Shown piece by piece: positions 47,940 to 61,371 of a stretch of DNA of 64,000 bases (its first letter is position 1; each line of letters begins with the position of its first letter). Origin of the DNA: Terebella lapidaria. Taxonomy: Eukaryota; Annelida; Polychaeta; Terebellida; Terebellidae. A program made the position numbers and the translations under genes. Under the pieces are notes generated by a model. It was not told the DNA's origin. It saw only the letters and a list, made by a program, of their open reading frames with translations, and ran no database searches. The stretch lies in contig OX424561.1 of the NCBI GenBank assembly GCA_949152475.1, forward strand, positions 28,266,481 through 28,330,480. The letters are read 5' to 3'.

Positions 47940-48000
47940 ATCCTGTTGACATTACGAATGTGGGCGTTGGCAGACCACGTGATTTTTCAGCCAATCAGAG
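47940..48000 (+). promoter_or_regulatory. Promoter-like region of the helicase gene
   Basis: A relatively GC-rich stretch upstream of the helicase start holds CACGTG (47976-47981) and AGCCAATCAG (47989-47998), a CCAAT box. The spacing to the first ATG fits a TATA-less promoter. It lies between two divergently read genes, so it could act in both directions. Confidence 0.4.
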
Positions 48001-48080
48001 GGAGGCTTCTGACACCGCTACCAAAACGAGTACTAGAGTCTTTGAAAAGGGTTCACTTGTGTAAAACAATACATGTATAC

Positions 48081-51000
48081 ATGTACAGAGAGCAAGCAAT
48101 CGCCGAAGGAGAGATAACAAAGATGTATGATGAAAAGGATATTTTGGCTGCGTACGAAAAACACATCAAGCACGCATTTGAATTGAACCTGAAGGAAGAG
48201 CAGGTGAAACTGATTACAATGATTTGCAACAAAAAGAATGTTTTGGGGGTGTTACCAACAGGATATGGAAAGAGCATAATATACACACTTGCTCCGCTGA
48301 TCATGGATAAGGTACGAAGTTTGTTTCAGTCATTTTTCTGCATGAAGTTTCGATATAGAGGGCAGTAATAAACTTTTCTGCCCCTCTGATGTTTACTAAT
48401 AGCTAGTGTACCTATTTATGAGAAGACGACAAAATGATAGATGGTAGTCGGTAGCAAAGATTTTCTGTTCCAAGAAAGTCCACTCGGGGTATACAGATAA
48501 TGGCCGCCGCTGAGCTAAGGCCGCAAATTCATCTGTAATTGTAGACCCGTAGGCCTATATAGGTGCGATTCCATATTTCTGCTGTTGTTTCTACTGTTGT
48601 TTCTACACGTATACATTTCTTATCTTTTAGCTGAAGTGGGATATATTGGTATAGAAAATCTTTGATGATAGTTGTGGTAAAAATTAATTAGACTGTATGA
48701 ATGTTTCCTGGCTAAACTAACACTCAGGCTAATGACAGTCTTCTTAACGAACAATGGGTGTATTTTTGTGTACGGATCAGAAATCTGACGGAGATAAAGC
48801 AACTGTTTAGGAATAAATGCATCCATACAAATTGTATAGCCTAAGTTATTGTGTCAGAATGTGTGCCCAGTTACCCTTACTGAAATGGCTGACATTGAAA
48901 CCTCGCGAAATCCTAAACAAAAATTCTGATAGAGTATTTACATGAAGGAATGAACAATAACGGAACTTGTAAAATAATGATGAAAAAAATAGTTATTTGC
49001 AAGATTTGGGTTTGAGGCTATAATGGGTTTTGAGCTCATCATGCAAGATTTTTTTTCATGAAAACGCATACTATAATTGTTATAAAAACGCAGTCTACAA
49101 GAATGTAGCAATGTGCGGCGCCTGAATCAGCCTGATTATCCATTGTAGCTGTAAATGTCACTGGTTGTTAATTGTAATTGAAGAAGTTTGGAAAAAATAT
49201 TAACGCTACTTTAAACAAACTAGTAAGCATAGGAGAACAAATCTGAGCAAGCATGAATGAAATTGGCTTAGTGCGAAACTGAGACAAAAGTAAATACAAC
49301 ATCATAGCAGATGAATGATTTGTAGAAGTAACCAATGGCAAGACTGTCCGTTAAGTGTTAATATTTGTGTGTGTGTGTGCATCACATGTAGCTGGAGCCA
49401 ACAGCTGCACCCCACATCGTCTTGGTGATTTCTCCGTTGCTGGCACTGATGAGTGACCAACAAGAACAATTGAAGAGATGTGGAGTTTCTACGGCAGCTA
49501 TTACTGAACGAAAATCTATGGAAGATGACGAAGTTGAAGGTAACTTGATGAGAATTTTAATATGGATTATCCTTCAGGTTCTGAATATTACACCATGAAT
49601 GTGCGACGCAATATCTATGTCCATGGTTTGTAGCTGTCAATATATTTTGATTCACGTGCAGATATAAAGAAAGGCGTCCGACAGGTTGTAATTGCATCAC
49701 CGGAGTCAATTGTGTCAAAAGAATGGCGTGAAATGCTGCGTAGCGACACTTACAAACACCAATTAGTGTGTATTGTTTATGACGAAGCACATTGTATCTC
49801 TGACTGGTGAGTAAATAAGATACGATCAACATCATTTATTGAACAGAACTTTCATTTCACAGACAATGTTACATATGAATGGTATAATTTCCCAAAAAGA
49901 GCACAAGTGAAATCAAAACATATAGAATCATTTTGAAAAAAAGAAGCAGTAACTTCAAGACACATGCAACGTATGACGTTTTTTCAAACATATCTGGATA
50001 GCTCTGACATTTGATGATTTTTTTACATTGAACAAAAATGTTTTTGTGTAGGGGCTCCGACTTCAGGCCTGCATATTCGGAGGTATGCACTTTGAAAGCT
50101 GTGGCCGACTGCTCAGTTTGTTTGCTGACAACAACATGCTCTCGTCAGGTCCGCAACGATCTGCTGGAAGAATTTGGACTGCAGTATTTAGAGCAAGTCG
50201 CTGTAATGCCAGACAGGTAAGACTTGACAAATAAATAAGGTCTATGTACATGATCAATTAGTTGATGAAATCAATGTACCTAGTCATCACTGGTGTCGGT
50301 TTCACCGAGGACATTGCGAGAAATGTCTGCTGCAGTTTCGAGGACAGCATCTTCATCTGTATGCAAAGGGTAGCTATCCAGTAGGTTGTCCATCCTCTTG
50401 TTGTGGCGCAATAGTGCAGCCTTCACCCGTCCTGGATTGTTCACATCGAGTTTGTATTGGAAGTCCTCGAAGCCCTTGTGCTGTCTGGTACCCATGTACT
50501 GTACGAGTTTGAGAGACTGGTGAACACGGATATATTCCCGTACAACTTTCTGCTGAGCAGCCTCTTTGTCTTCTCTGTCTGCGGCGCCCATGATGGCCAC
50601 CAGACAACGTTTCGGTGAACAGTTTGTCCAGGTCTTTTCCCATGGCTCCAGCCAGCCTGCCTTTCCTGCGAACGTTTTTTTCTGTGTATTTTCCGCTGCT
50701 GTCCTTCAGCATGGCTAAAAAGTTATGAACAAATATTCATCCTATAATAATTTTGTTACCATGGTTACATGGAAAATAATATGAAACAAACACAGCAAGT
50801 GTTTAACAAGAAAAATCTGGAAACAACTGCTTACACTTGAAGTCATTGTTGACGAATTCATTGTAGCGGTCAACAGGGATATTGTGTCCACTTCCACCAG
50901 ACAGATTGACGGTCCTGTCCCAGGTTACACTGTGGGAGAGTCTGTCACTCCACACACCATTGACACCTAGAACCACGATCATTATTGTCTTCTGAACGAG

Positions 51001-54000
51001 TTGAATACATACATATTCCAACAAAAACACACCCCTCGAGAATGGACTTTTTTTCGAGAGTTGTACATGTAATACCGACTATACCTGTCAGTAGCATATG
51101 CCCGATTAGGAAGTAATTCCTGTGGTTTTTTTCTGCGAACTCGGGCATGCTTAATCTCCAATCTCTATTGAGGGCCGGTTGTTGAACCCACAAATGTTAA
51201 AACGCCCACAAATGTGAAAACCCACAAATGTGAAAAAAACATTTGTAAATCACCCACAAATGTAAAAAAAATCAACCACAAATGTGACAACGTTTTTTGT
51301 CAACTACCCACAAATGTGAAAATCTTCACCCACATATGTGAAAAAAACTTCACCCACAAATGTGAAAAAAAAAATCAACCACAAATGTGAAAACGATTTT
51401 TGTCAATTGCCCACAAATGTGAAAATCTGACACAACATTAGCTTCAACATGAGGAATGTTTTTAGGTTACCGACCTTTGTTCTGAAAACCTATTGCACAA
51501 TTAATACTTTCCCCTATTATCATCATTTTTCCATAAAAACCTTCATATCTCAGTAAATATTGATCGTAGAGCAAAAAGGACGTTATTTTCGGAACCGTAG
51601 GACAAATTGGCCATACTAGTGTGGTTTAGTATAAGATTACACCTGTGATGTCAAATTACACCAAACCGGAAGTAGAAATATTTTTCAAGGAAATGGGCTC
51701 ATGATGCCCAAGGATCAGTTATTAGGCCGTTTTGGTGTGTTTGAAGGCCAAAAATTTACACTTTCCCCTATTATCACCCACTTTTCCATAAAAACCTTCA
51801 TATCTCAGTAAAGATTGATCGTAGAGCAAGAAGGACATTATTTTCGAACCCATAGGGCTAATTGGCAATATACTAGGCGTGGTTTGGTATCAAATTACAC
51901 CTGTGGTATCAAATTACACCAAACCGGAAGTAGAATTATTTTTCAAGGAAATGGGCTCAGGATGCCCAAGGATCAGTTATTAGGCCGTTTTGGTCTGTTT
52001 GAAGGCCAAAAATTTACACTTTCCCCTATTATCACGCACTTTTCCATAAAAACCTTCATATCTCAGTAAAGAATGATCTTAGAGCAAAAAGGACATTATT
52101 TTCGAACCCATAGGGCTAATTGGCAATATACTAGGCGTGGTTTGGTATCAAATTACACCTGTTGTGTCAAATTACACCAAACCGGAAGTAGAATTATTTT
52201 TCAAGGAAATGGGCTCAGGATGCCCAAAATCAGTTATTAGGCCGTTTTGGGGTGTTTGAAGGCCAAAAATTGATACTTTCCCCTATTATCACCCACGTTT
52301 CCATAAAAACCTCCATATCTCAGTAAATATTGATCGTAGAGCAAAAAGGACATTATTTTTGAACCCGTAGGGCTAATTGGCAATATACTAGGTGTGGTTT
52401 GGTATCAGATTACACCTGTGGTGTCAAATGACACCAAACCGGAAGTAGAATTATTTTTCAAGGAAATGGGCTCAGGATGCCCAAGGATCAACAAGGCCGG
52501 ACGAACAACACGCCCAAGCGTTGTGGTTCCGGGGACCCCCCCCCCCCATGATTCTCGGGCCTCACGTAACGGCAACATTACTATTATTATTTATTATATG
52601 ATATGTGATATGTGATGTGATGTTTGTCTACTAACCATGCTATGACGGTACTAACCTGGTTGCTACTTAACGAAGTCACATTCGTTACAAAAATTTAAAG
52701 ATAAAATTGTTTACGGACGACGGATGGACGGACGACGGACGACGGACACAACGCGATGCCAATAGGTTATCGGACCAAAAGTCCGGTAGCCCAAAATATC
52801 TTTCAGGAAAGTGCATTCCTGTATTCTTAGGCATTTTAGCGCAAATTTCGAAAGATTCGACCGTAAATTCGAGATAAAAATAAAAATGTAAGACGTATGA
52901 CGGACGACGACGGATGAAGGACGCAATGCCATGCAATGGGTTATCAGAACAAGGTTCCGTAAAAAGACATAACAATAAAAGACATTTCTTATGTGGAACC
53001 TAATGCTGTGTTTGATTTTCACATTTGTGGGCAAATGACAAAAACCGTTTTCACATTTGTGGTTAAATTTTTTTTTCACATTTGTGGGTGGATTTTTTTT
53101 CACATTTGTGGGTAATGATATTTTCACATTTGTGGGTGATTTACAAAATTTGTTTTCACATTTGTGGGTTTTCACATTTGTGGACGTTTTAACATTTGTG
53201 GGTTCAACAGCCGGTCCATCACCTTCTCTGATGATATCCCTCGTCGCCATGTCCATTAGTCCCCGGAAGCCCAATGCTTTTGAATAAGCAAGTACACCAT
53301 CATGTTTGGTGTTTCCCACACCTTTGCGACACTCCAAACTGCAGAACCAATCTTTCGTGATGTTGCAAATTCTCGTTCGTCCTATTTATGAATGATGGAA
53401 GTTATGCGTCGAATGGGTGTTTGTCATTTGAAGGTAATGAATTGTTAAGGGTTGTCAGCGGAGTCAAAACATTATGGTAAAGATAAAAACAATATTAACA
53501 ATGTTAAATAATATATACACGTATAGTACATGTGTACAAAAAACCTGATGTAAGTACCTCGATTCTGTGATGCAAAAACATATGTTGAATTGATCAATTG
53601 ACGTGCAAATATTTTCACGTATGCCCTTATTAGTAACAGCATAGGCGCGGCTGTTTCGTCACTACAAAGCTGAGGTATATATACACATATATTGAAAGTA
53701 TTTGCACTCAGTGTTAATGCATGAGAGGGAGAGAGATAGGTAATACATAATGACGAAGAATAGTCAGATGGACGTCTAGAAGAAAATGAAACCACATAGG
53801 CAGAGAACACCAGAAGCCACATGTACACGCAAGTCACTTCACTTTGAAGCATGCTGCAACATTGTAGAGGATACTGCTAACAGCATACCACATGTATACA
53901 TTGTATAATTGTCATCACTTCACAACTTACCCATTTACACGGCACCTGGAACAATATTTCGATTTCACATCATTTTTAATAATGTTACTTGTTTGACATT

Positions 54001-57000
54001 GACAATTAATTTATCCTGTATTCATATTCACATGTTGGGCTCAATTAAGATGGCGTACATGTGCATACCTGATGTAAGTACCTCGATTCTGTAATGCAAA
54101 AACATATGTTGAATTGATCAATTGACGTGCAAATATTTTCACGTATGCCCTTATTAGTAACAGCATAGGCGCGGCTGTTTCGTCACTACAAAGCTGAGGT
54201 ATATATACACATATATTGAAAGTATTTGCACTCAGTGTTAATGCATGAGAGGGAGAGAGATAGGTAATACATAATGACGAAGAATAGTCAGATGGACGTC
54301 TAGAAGAAAATGAAACCACATAGGCAGAGAACACCAGAAGCCACATGTACACGCAAGTCACTTCACTTTGAAGCATGCTGCAACATTGTAGAGGATACTG
54401 CTAACAGCATACCACATGTATACATTGTATAATTGTCATCACTTCACAACTTACCCATTTACACGGCACCTGGAACAATATTTCGATTTCACATCATTTT
54501 TAATAATGTTACTTGTTTGACATTGACAATTAATTTATCCTGTATTCATATTCACATGTTGGGCTCAATTAAGATGGCGTACATGTGCATACTCAATTTC
54601 TCTTCATACTATAACGTGTGGCACTCATTAAATGAAATTGATAATATACAAGTTTTCAACCTACCAAACGGTTCTGACAGCTGTGTGATATACCCTACGC
54701 ATGACGGGTGGAAGAGTCTGCCTCGTTTGCAGTTGCCCTTGGCCTGGCACTCAATCAGAGGTTCCCGTTTTTTTAACCTACAAACGCACCAGTGGCCGCC
54801 TCTGGACTCCTTACAGTCATCGCAGCAAAACCACTCATCCGGTGGTGCCTCATCCAGTCCCACGCATGGGAGGTGATACCATCTGCCTTTGCACCACGGG
54901 TTAGAGCATTCCACCATATCTATGTCGTCTGCTCCATATGAAGCGTGCAAAATTTACCAATTGAGTATTCGACAACGATTAATGTACATACATGTACATA
55001 TGTACACATACCACTTGTGATTGTTAAATTTGCACATAACTCACCTAGCTTTTCTCCACAATGACAATATTCACGCCCATCTGTACCACTGTCATCATTC
55101 TCGACGATATTCATGATGTCAGTCATGGGTGTTTCATGCCAAAAAAATTTGACAACTTCCTTCACTGTTTCCTGAAGAACGTTTTCGCTTGAAGAGATGG
55201 CGGATCTGTTCACTTGTTCTGGCGACTGAATGTTCAGTAGTTTCATCGCTACCAGACAAATTAGGCCTTTGGTCGTCAAGTTAAGCATGTCTTCAATATG
55301 ATTAAAGGACTCGCTGGCCTTGTCATTCACACTCTTCAAGTCGAACAATAACTTCGTGTTGTAGAGTGTTCCTCTGCTCGATGCGCTCTCTTTCGTGTAC
55401 AGCATGTTCATGGTGTCTTGTAAGTGTAGAATTCTCCTATGGAAATCACCAGCGGCGGGATAAATACCTTCCAACCTTTCTGCAGGAGTTGCACTGGCCA
55501 CTCTCGAGCGCTTCGCAGCATACATTCCGATGACTGATGCAGCATCACCAAACACTGGCACCGGCAATGGAGCTTTAGCGGAACCGTCCGGAAACGGAAT
55601 GAAGTTGTGAAGCTGGTCCAGGACATGCAAGAGGCCGACAGACTCCCCTGGATTTTCTGGGATGATCCCTATTGTCACCAATTCTGACTTCTTCCGTGAT
55701 TCCCGACTGTAGATGTGCCCTACCGGTGGTGGCATTGGTGACTTGGAGAAGCAATCCAGGTGTGACACCAGTATTCTCTGGACGATCACCTCCATCCGGG
55801 TACGCATCACTTCTTTATCCTCGGGCGTTGGGTGCAGGTCTAGAAGGGCTACGTCTGAGCACCTTTTGTTGGAACATTCACCTTCTGGATTTGGGACAGG
55901 AGGTGGAAATCTACTTCGTGCCGCATAGGCACTGGTCCAGATGTGAATTGTCTTTCTGGAATCTTTGCTTTTTCGCTTCCTCTTCGACTGTGAATCGCTG
56001 ACGAGCGATCCCTGGTGGCGTGCTTTTTCCTCTATGCCCACGTTGTCGAAGCAGAGGCCAAAGTAGACAGGTTCTACAATGGGAGTTGCTGAACATATTA
56101 TAATGTTATGTGAATATTATAATACATGTACACAGCTGTATATAGTAAGTAAATTTTCGAACAGGGATGTTTGTTATTTGTCAGCGATCAATCCATTTGT
56201 ACCTGGTTTCTCCTGTATCTTTGTGTCGTCGAGACGCTCTGCCAAAATGTTCTCCGACTCTTGGCTTTGTCCCCCGAACAATTTCTTGGGTGCCAACCCG
56301 GTGGATGCTCCTTGTCGACCATCCCCGTCCAGCTCTCTGTCCGTTTCCCAATTGTCCTCTGACACTGTGAGGGGCTCATCGGCCGGTGTTTCTGGCGTGC
56401 TTGACGATGACCCAGTAGACATGTCCTCATCACTGTTCCTCTGTTTACACAGGCAAGTACACAACTTGCTACAATCCGTATTGAAATCAAGTTAGTGGAA
56501 ATATGACACAACATGTATATTAATCTAAAAACCTGGAATGACTGCTTCCATTTCACCAGCTCTCGTGTACTCTGTGCTCCAAGGCGATCAGCGTTGCTGA
56601 GAGCTGCTCCATAGCTCTGGCATAGTCCCAGACGATGCTGGCAATCGAATATCTAAATGTTGTTTGAATATGTAATTGAGCATACCATTAAGTCAGGTTT
56701 CTGTTGTGCAATGGTCATGGACTCATTGATGTATATTGTATGTTTTGATTTACAATTTATCTTCCATAGTGTATTTTCGGAATAGTTGTATAGTCATTAC
56801 ATGGGATATTAAATAGATAACATTTTATAACTATAATAATCATCCTATAATAATTTTGTTACCATGGTTACATGGAAAATAATATGAAACAAACACAGCA
56901 AGTGTTTAACAAGAAAAATCTGGAAACAACTGCTTACACTTGAAGTCATTGTTGACGAATTCATTGTAGCGGTCAACAGGGATATTGTGTCCACTTCCAC

Positions 57001-60000
57001 CAGACAGATTGACGGTCCTGTCCCAGGTTACACTGCGGGAGAGTCTGTCACTCCACACACCATTGACACCTAGAACCACGATCATTATTGTCTTCTGAAC
57101 GAGATGAATACATACATATACCAACAGAAACACACCCCTCGAGAATGGACTTTTTTCGAGAGTTGTACATGTAATACCGACTATACCTGTCAGTAGCATA
57201 TGCCCGATTAGGAAGTAATTCCTGTGGTTTTTTTCTGCGAACTCGGGCATGCTTAATCTCCAATCTCTATTGAGGGCCGGTCCACCACCTTCTCTGATGA
57301 TATCCCTCATCGCCATGTCCATTAGTCCCCGGAAGCCCAATGCTTTTGAATAAGCAAGTACACCATCATGTTTGGTGTTTCCCACACCTTTGCGACACTC
57401 CAAACTGCAGAACCAATCTTTCGTGATGTTGCAAATTCTCGTTCGTCCTATTTATGAATGATGGAAGTTATGCGTCAAATGGGTGTTTGTCATTTGAAGG
57501 TAATGAATTGTTAAGGGTTGTCAGCGGAGTCAAAACATTATGGTAAAGGTAAAAACAATATTAACAATGTTAAATAATATATACACGTATAGTACATGTG
57601 TACAAAAAACCTGATGTAAGTACCTCGATTCTGTAATGCAAAAACATATGTTGAATTGATCAATTGACGTGCAAATATTTTCACGTATGCCCTTATTAGT
57701 AACAGCATAGGCGCGGCTGTTTCGTCACTACAAAGCTGAGGTATATATACACATATATTGAAAGTATTTGCACTCAGTGTTAATGCATGAGAGGGAGAGA
57801 GATAGGTAATACATAATGACGAAGAATAGTCAGATGGACGTCTAGAAGAAAATGAAACCACATAGGCAGAGAACACCAGAAGCCACATGTACACGCAAGT
57901 CACTTCACTTTGAAGCATGCTGCAACATTGTAGAGGATACTGCTAACAGCATACCACATGTATACATTGTATAATTGTCATCACTTCACAACTTACCCAT
58001 TTACACGGCACCTGGAACAATATTTCGATTTCACATCATTTTTAATAATGTTACTTGTTTGACATTGACAATTAATTTATCCTGTATTCATATTCACATG
58101 TTGTGCTCAATTAAGATGGCGTACATGTGCATACTCAATTTCTCTTCATACTATAACGTGTGGCACTCATTAAATGAAATTGATAATATACAAGTTTTCA
58201 ACCTACCAAACGGTTCTGACAGCTGTGTGATATACCCTACGCATGACGGGTGGAAGAGTCTGCTTTGTTTGCAGTTGCCCTTGGCCTGGCACTCAATCAG
58301 AGGTTCCCGTTTTTTTAACCTACAAACGCACCAGTGGCCGCCTCTGGACTCCTTACAGTCATCGCAGCAAAACCACTCATCCGGTGGTGCCTCATCCAGT
58401 CCCACGCATGGGAGGTGATACCATCTGCCTTTGCACCACGGGTTAGAGCATTCCACCATATCTATGTCGTCTGCTCCATATGAAGCGTGCAAAATTTACC
58501 AATTGAGTATTCGACAACGATTAATGTACATACATGTACATATGTACACATACCACTTGTGATTGTTAAATTTGCACATAACTCACCTAGCTTTTCTCCA
58601 CAATGACAATATTCACGCCCATCTGTACCACTGTCATCATTCTCGACGATATTCATGATGTCAGTCATGGGTGTTTCATGCCAAAAAAATTTGACAACTT
58701 CCTTTACTGTTTCCTGAAGAACGTTTTCGCTTGAAGAGATGGCGGATCTGTTCACTTGTTCTGGCGACTGAATGTTCAGTAGTTTCATCGATACCAGACA
58801 AATTAGGCCTTTGGTCGTCAAGTTAAGCATGTCTTCAATATGATTAAAGGACTCGCTGGCCTTGTCATTCACACTCTTCAAGTCGAACAATAACTTCGTG
58901 TTGTAGAGTGTTCCTCTGCTCGATGCGCTCTCTTTCGTGTACAGCATGTTCATGGTGTCTTGTAAGTGTAGAATTCTCCTATGGAAATCACCAGCGGCGG
59001 GATAAATACCTTCCAACCTTTCTGCAGGAGTTGCACTGGCCACTCTCGAGCGCTTCGCAGCATACATTCCGATGACTGATGCAGCATCACCAAACACTGG
59101 CACCGTCAATGGAGCTTTAGCGGAACCGTCCGGAAACGGAATGAAGTTGTGAAGCTGGTCCAGGACATGCAAGAGGCCGACAGACTCCCCTGGATTTTCT
59201 GGGATGATCCCTATTATCACCAATTCTGACTTCTTCCGTGATTCCTGACTGTAGATGTGCCCTACCGGTGGTGGCATTGGTGACTTGGAGAAGCAATCCA
59301 GGTGTGACACCAGTATTCTCTGGACGATCACCTCCATCCGGGTACGCATCACTTCTTTATCCTCGGGCGTTGGGAGCAGGTCTAGAAGGGCTACGTCTGA
59401 GCACCTTTTCTTGGAACATTCACCTTCTGGATTTGGGACAGGAGGTGGAAATCTACTTCGTGCCGCATAGGCACTGGTCCAGATGTGAATTGTCTTGCTG
59501 GAATCTTTGCTTTTTCGCTTCCTCTTCGACTGTGAATCGCTGACGAGCGATCCCTGGTGGCGTGCTTTTTCCTCTATGCCGAAGCAGAGGCCAAAGTAGA
59601 CAGGTTCTACAATGGGAGTTGCTGAACATATTATAATGTTATGTGAATATTATAATACATGTACACAGCTGTATATAGTAAGTAAATTTTCGAACAGGGA
59701 TGTTTGTTATTTGTCAGCGATCAATCCATTTGTACCTGGTTTCTCCTGTATCTTTGTGTCGTCGAGACGCTCTGCCAAAATGTTCTCCGACTCTTGGCTT
59801 TGTCCCCCGAACAATTTCTTGGGTGCCAACCCGGTGGATGCTCCTTGTCGACCATCCCCGTCCAGCTCTCTGTCCGTTTCCCAATTGTCCTCTGACACTG
59901 TGAGGGGCTCATCGGCCGGTGTTTCTGGCGTGCTTGACGATGACCCAGTAGACATGTCCTCATCACTGTTCCTCTGTTTACACAGGCAAGTACACAACTT

Positions 60001-61371
60001 GCTACAATCCGTATTGAAATCAAGTTAGTGGAAATATGACACAACATGTATATTAATCTAAAAACCTGGAATGACTGCTTCCATTTCACCAGCTCTCGTG
60101 TACTCTGTGCTCCAAGGCGATCAGCGTTGCTGAGAGCTGCTCCATAGCTCTGGCATAGTCCCAGACGATGCAGGCAATCGAATATCTAAATGTTGTTTGA
60201 ATATGTAATTGAGCATACCATTAAGTCAGGTTTCTGTTGTGCAATGGTCATGGACTCATTGATGTATATTGTATGTTTTGATTTACAATTTATCTTCCAT
60301 AGTGTATTTTCGGAATAGTTGTATAGTCATTACATGGGATATTAAATAGATAACATTTTATAACAGTGTTTGCTCCTTGTGGCGCCAGTATGGCTTTAGA
60401 CGTGAATATGACTGGGATTTGGGATTTGTATCCATTCTACAGATGTTGTATTTAATTTTACCGTTGCCATCACTGACATCTGCTTGTGCACATTGAAATA
60501 CTAAGAAGTATGTTGAGCATTTACTATTCATATATGATTTTATTTTGTACAGTCACAATTTTTTGTTCCCATATTTTTCAGGCCGAACATCTTCCTCCAT
60601 TTCACATGCAAGTCAGACATGGATATTAGCCAACTTGATTGGCTTTCTCGGGAAATTGAAACCAGGGGAATAAATATGCCTAAAACCATAATATACACCC
60701 CGTTTGCATCATCCTGTGCAACAGTGTACGATTTCCTGCTGTCAAATCTGAAACTGAAGGCATATGTGGATGAACACAGATTCTTCAAAAATCGCCTTAT
60801 CGCAATGTATTTTGCAAATATTGGAGAAACTACAAAATCATATGTGCAGAAGGAGTTCACAAAGCCAGATAGTGTTATTCGTGTGATGATCAGCACTGTT
60901 GCATTCGGGCTCGGTATAAACATTCCCGATATCAAGCAAGTGATACACTGGGGATGCAGTCGGAATGCCTTGAGCTATTGGCAGGAAATTGGACGTGCAG
61001 GTAGAGATGGTGAGCATGTTGAAACACACATGTATGTCGTTCCGGAGCTATTCAAGGGACAAGCACAGGACAAGGACTTCGCACGTAAAATGAAAGAATT
61101 AGGTGGTCTTGTCATCCGCGAATCTCGTGGCAGCAAATCAAAATGCACACAAACTGACGAAACCTCTTTCGAGGGCGCCAGTTCTATGACAAGTGAGGGA
61201 GAAGAACTCAAACCATGTCTACGTCGTGCAATACTAGAAGAACTTATACTAGAGAAAATGAAAGGACTATCAATCCTTGATTCACTGGAGTGCTCGGGAT
61301 CAAGTTCTTCATGCCCACTGAGAAAGTGTTGTTCCCTATGTGTAAAGCGTTGTGGATGCCAGCAAAACTAA
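48081..61371 (+). CDS. RecQ-family DNA helicase, five exons
   Basis: Exons 48081-48311, 49392-49539, 49662-49806, 50052-50216 and 60582-61371 join in phase into about 492 residues with no stop. Motif I is GVLPTGYGKS, motif Ia VISPLLALMSDQQ, and motif II plus the RecQ signature YDEAHCISDW then GSDFRPAYSEV. Exon 4 to 5 rejoins the family sequence DRPNIFLHF. Motifs V and VI are STVAFGLGINIPD and QEIGRAGRDG. Motif III is altered: LTTTCS instead of LTATA. The C-terminus has a Cys cluster (CPLRKCCSLCVKRCGCQQN) rather than RQC or HRDC domains, as in the many RecQ-like copies of invertebrate genomes. It should unwind DNA 3'-5' using ATP in the nucleus. An alternative start is the ATG at 48123. Intron 4 spans 10.4 kb and holds most of an antisense gene. 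Confidence 0.85.

Larger units (their letters stand above)
50737..56831 (-). repeat. Duplication copy A of the DUF6589-PHD middle exons
   Basis: Copy A holds exons 56686-56721, 56533-56652, 56203-56440, 55045-56088, 54665-54928, a split exon (51085-51179 with 53216-53381) and 50835-50966. It keeps the CFDNVGIEEKARHQ stretch intact. Two later events enlarge it: a 2,030-bp transposon inside a coding exon and a 524-bp tandem duplication in an intron. Removing them leaves 3,534 bp, nine more than copy B. Identity to copy B is about 99%. Only this copy is followed by the terminal exon. Confidence 0.85.

Noticed and set aside
53472-54376. Frames of 111-126 codons with a hydrophobic N-terminus (also at 57538)
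   Set aside because: They lie wholly in an intron of the DUF6589-PHD gene, and the repeats are explained by the 524-bp and 3.5-kb duplications.
54041-54950. Idea that the PHD exon starts its own small gene at the ATG-like codon near 54950
   Set aside because: The upstream part is intron. Joining at the acceptor near 54928 completes the first PHD finger with YCHCGEK from the preceding exon.
59707-60089. 122-codon and 96-codon minus-strand frames starting in an intron
   Set aside because: Their starts read intron sequence. The supported exon begins at the AG before AGGAACAGTGATGAG (59973), which keeps phase with its neighbours.
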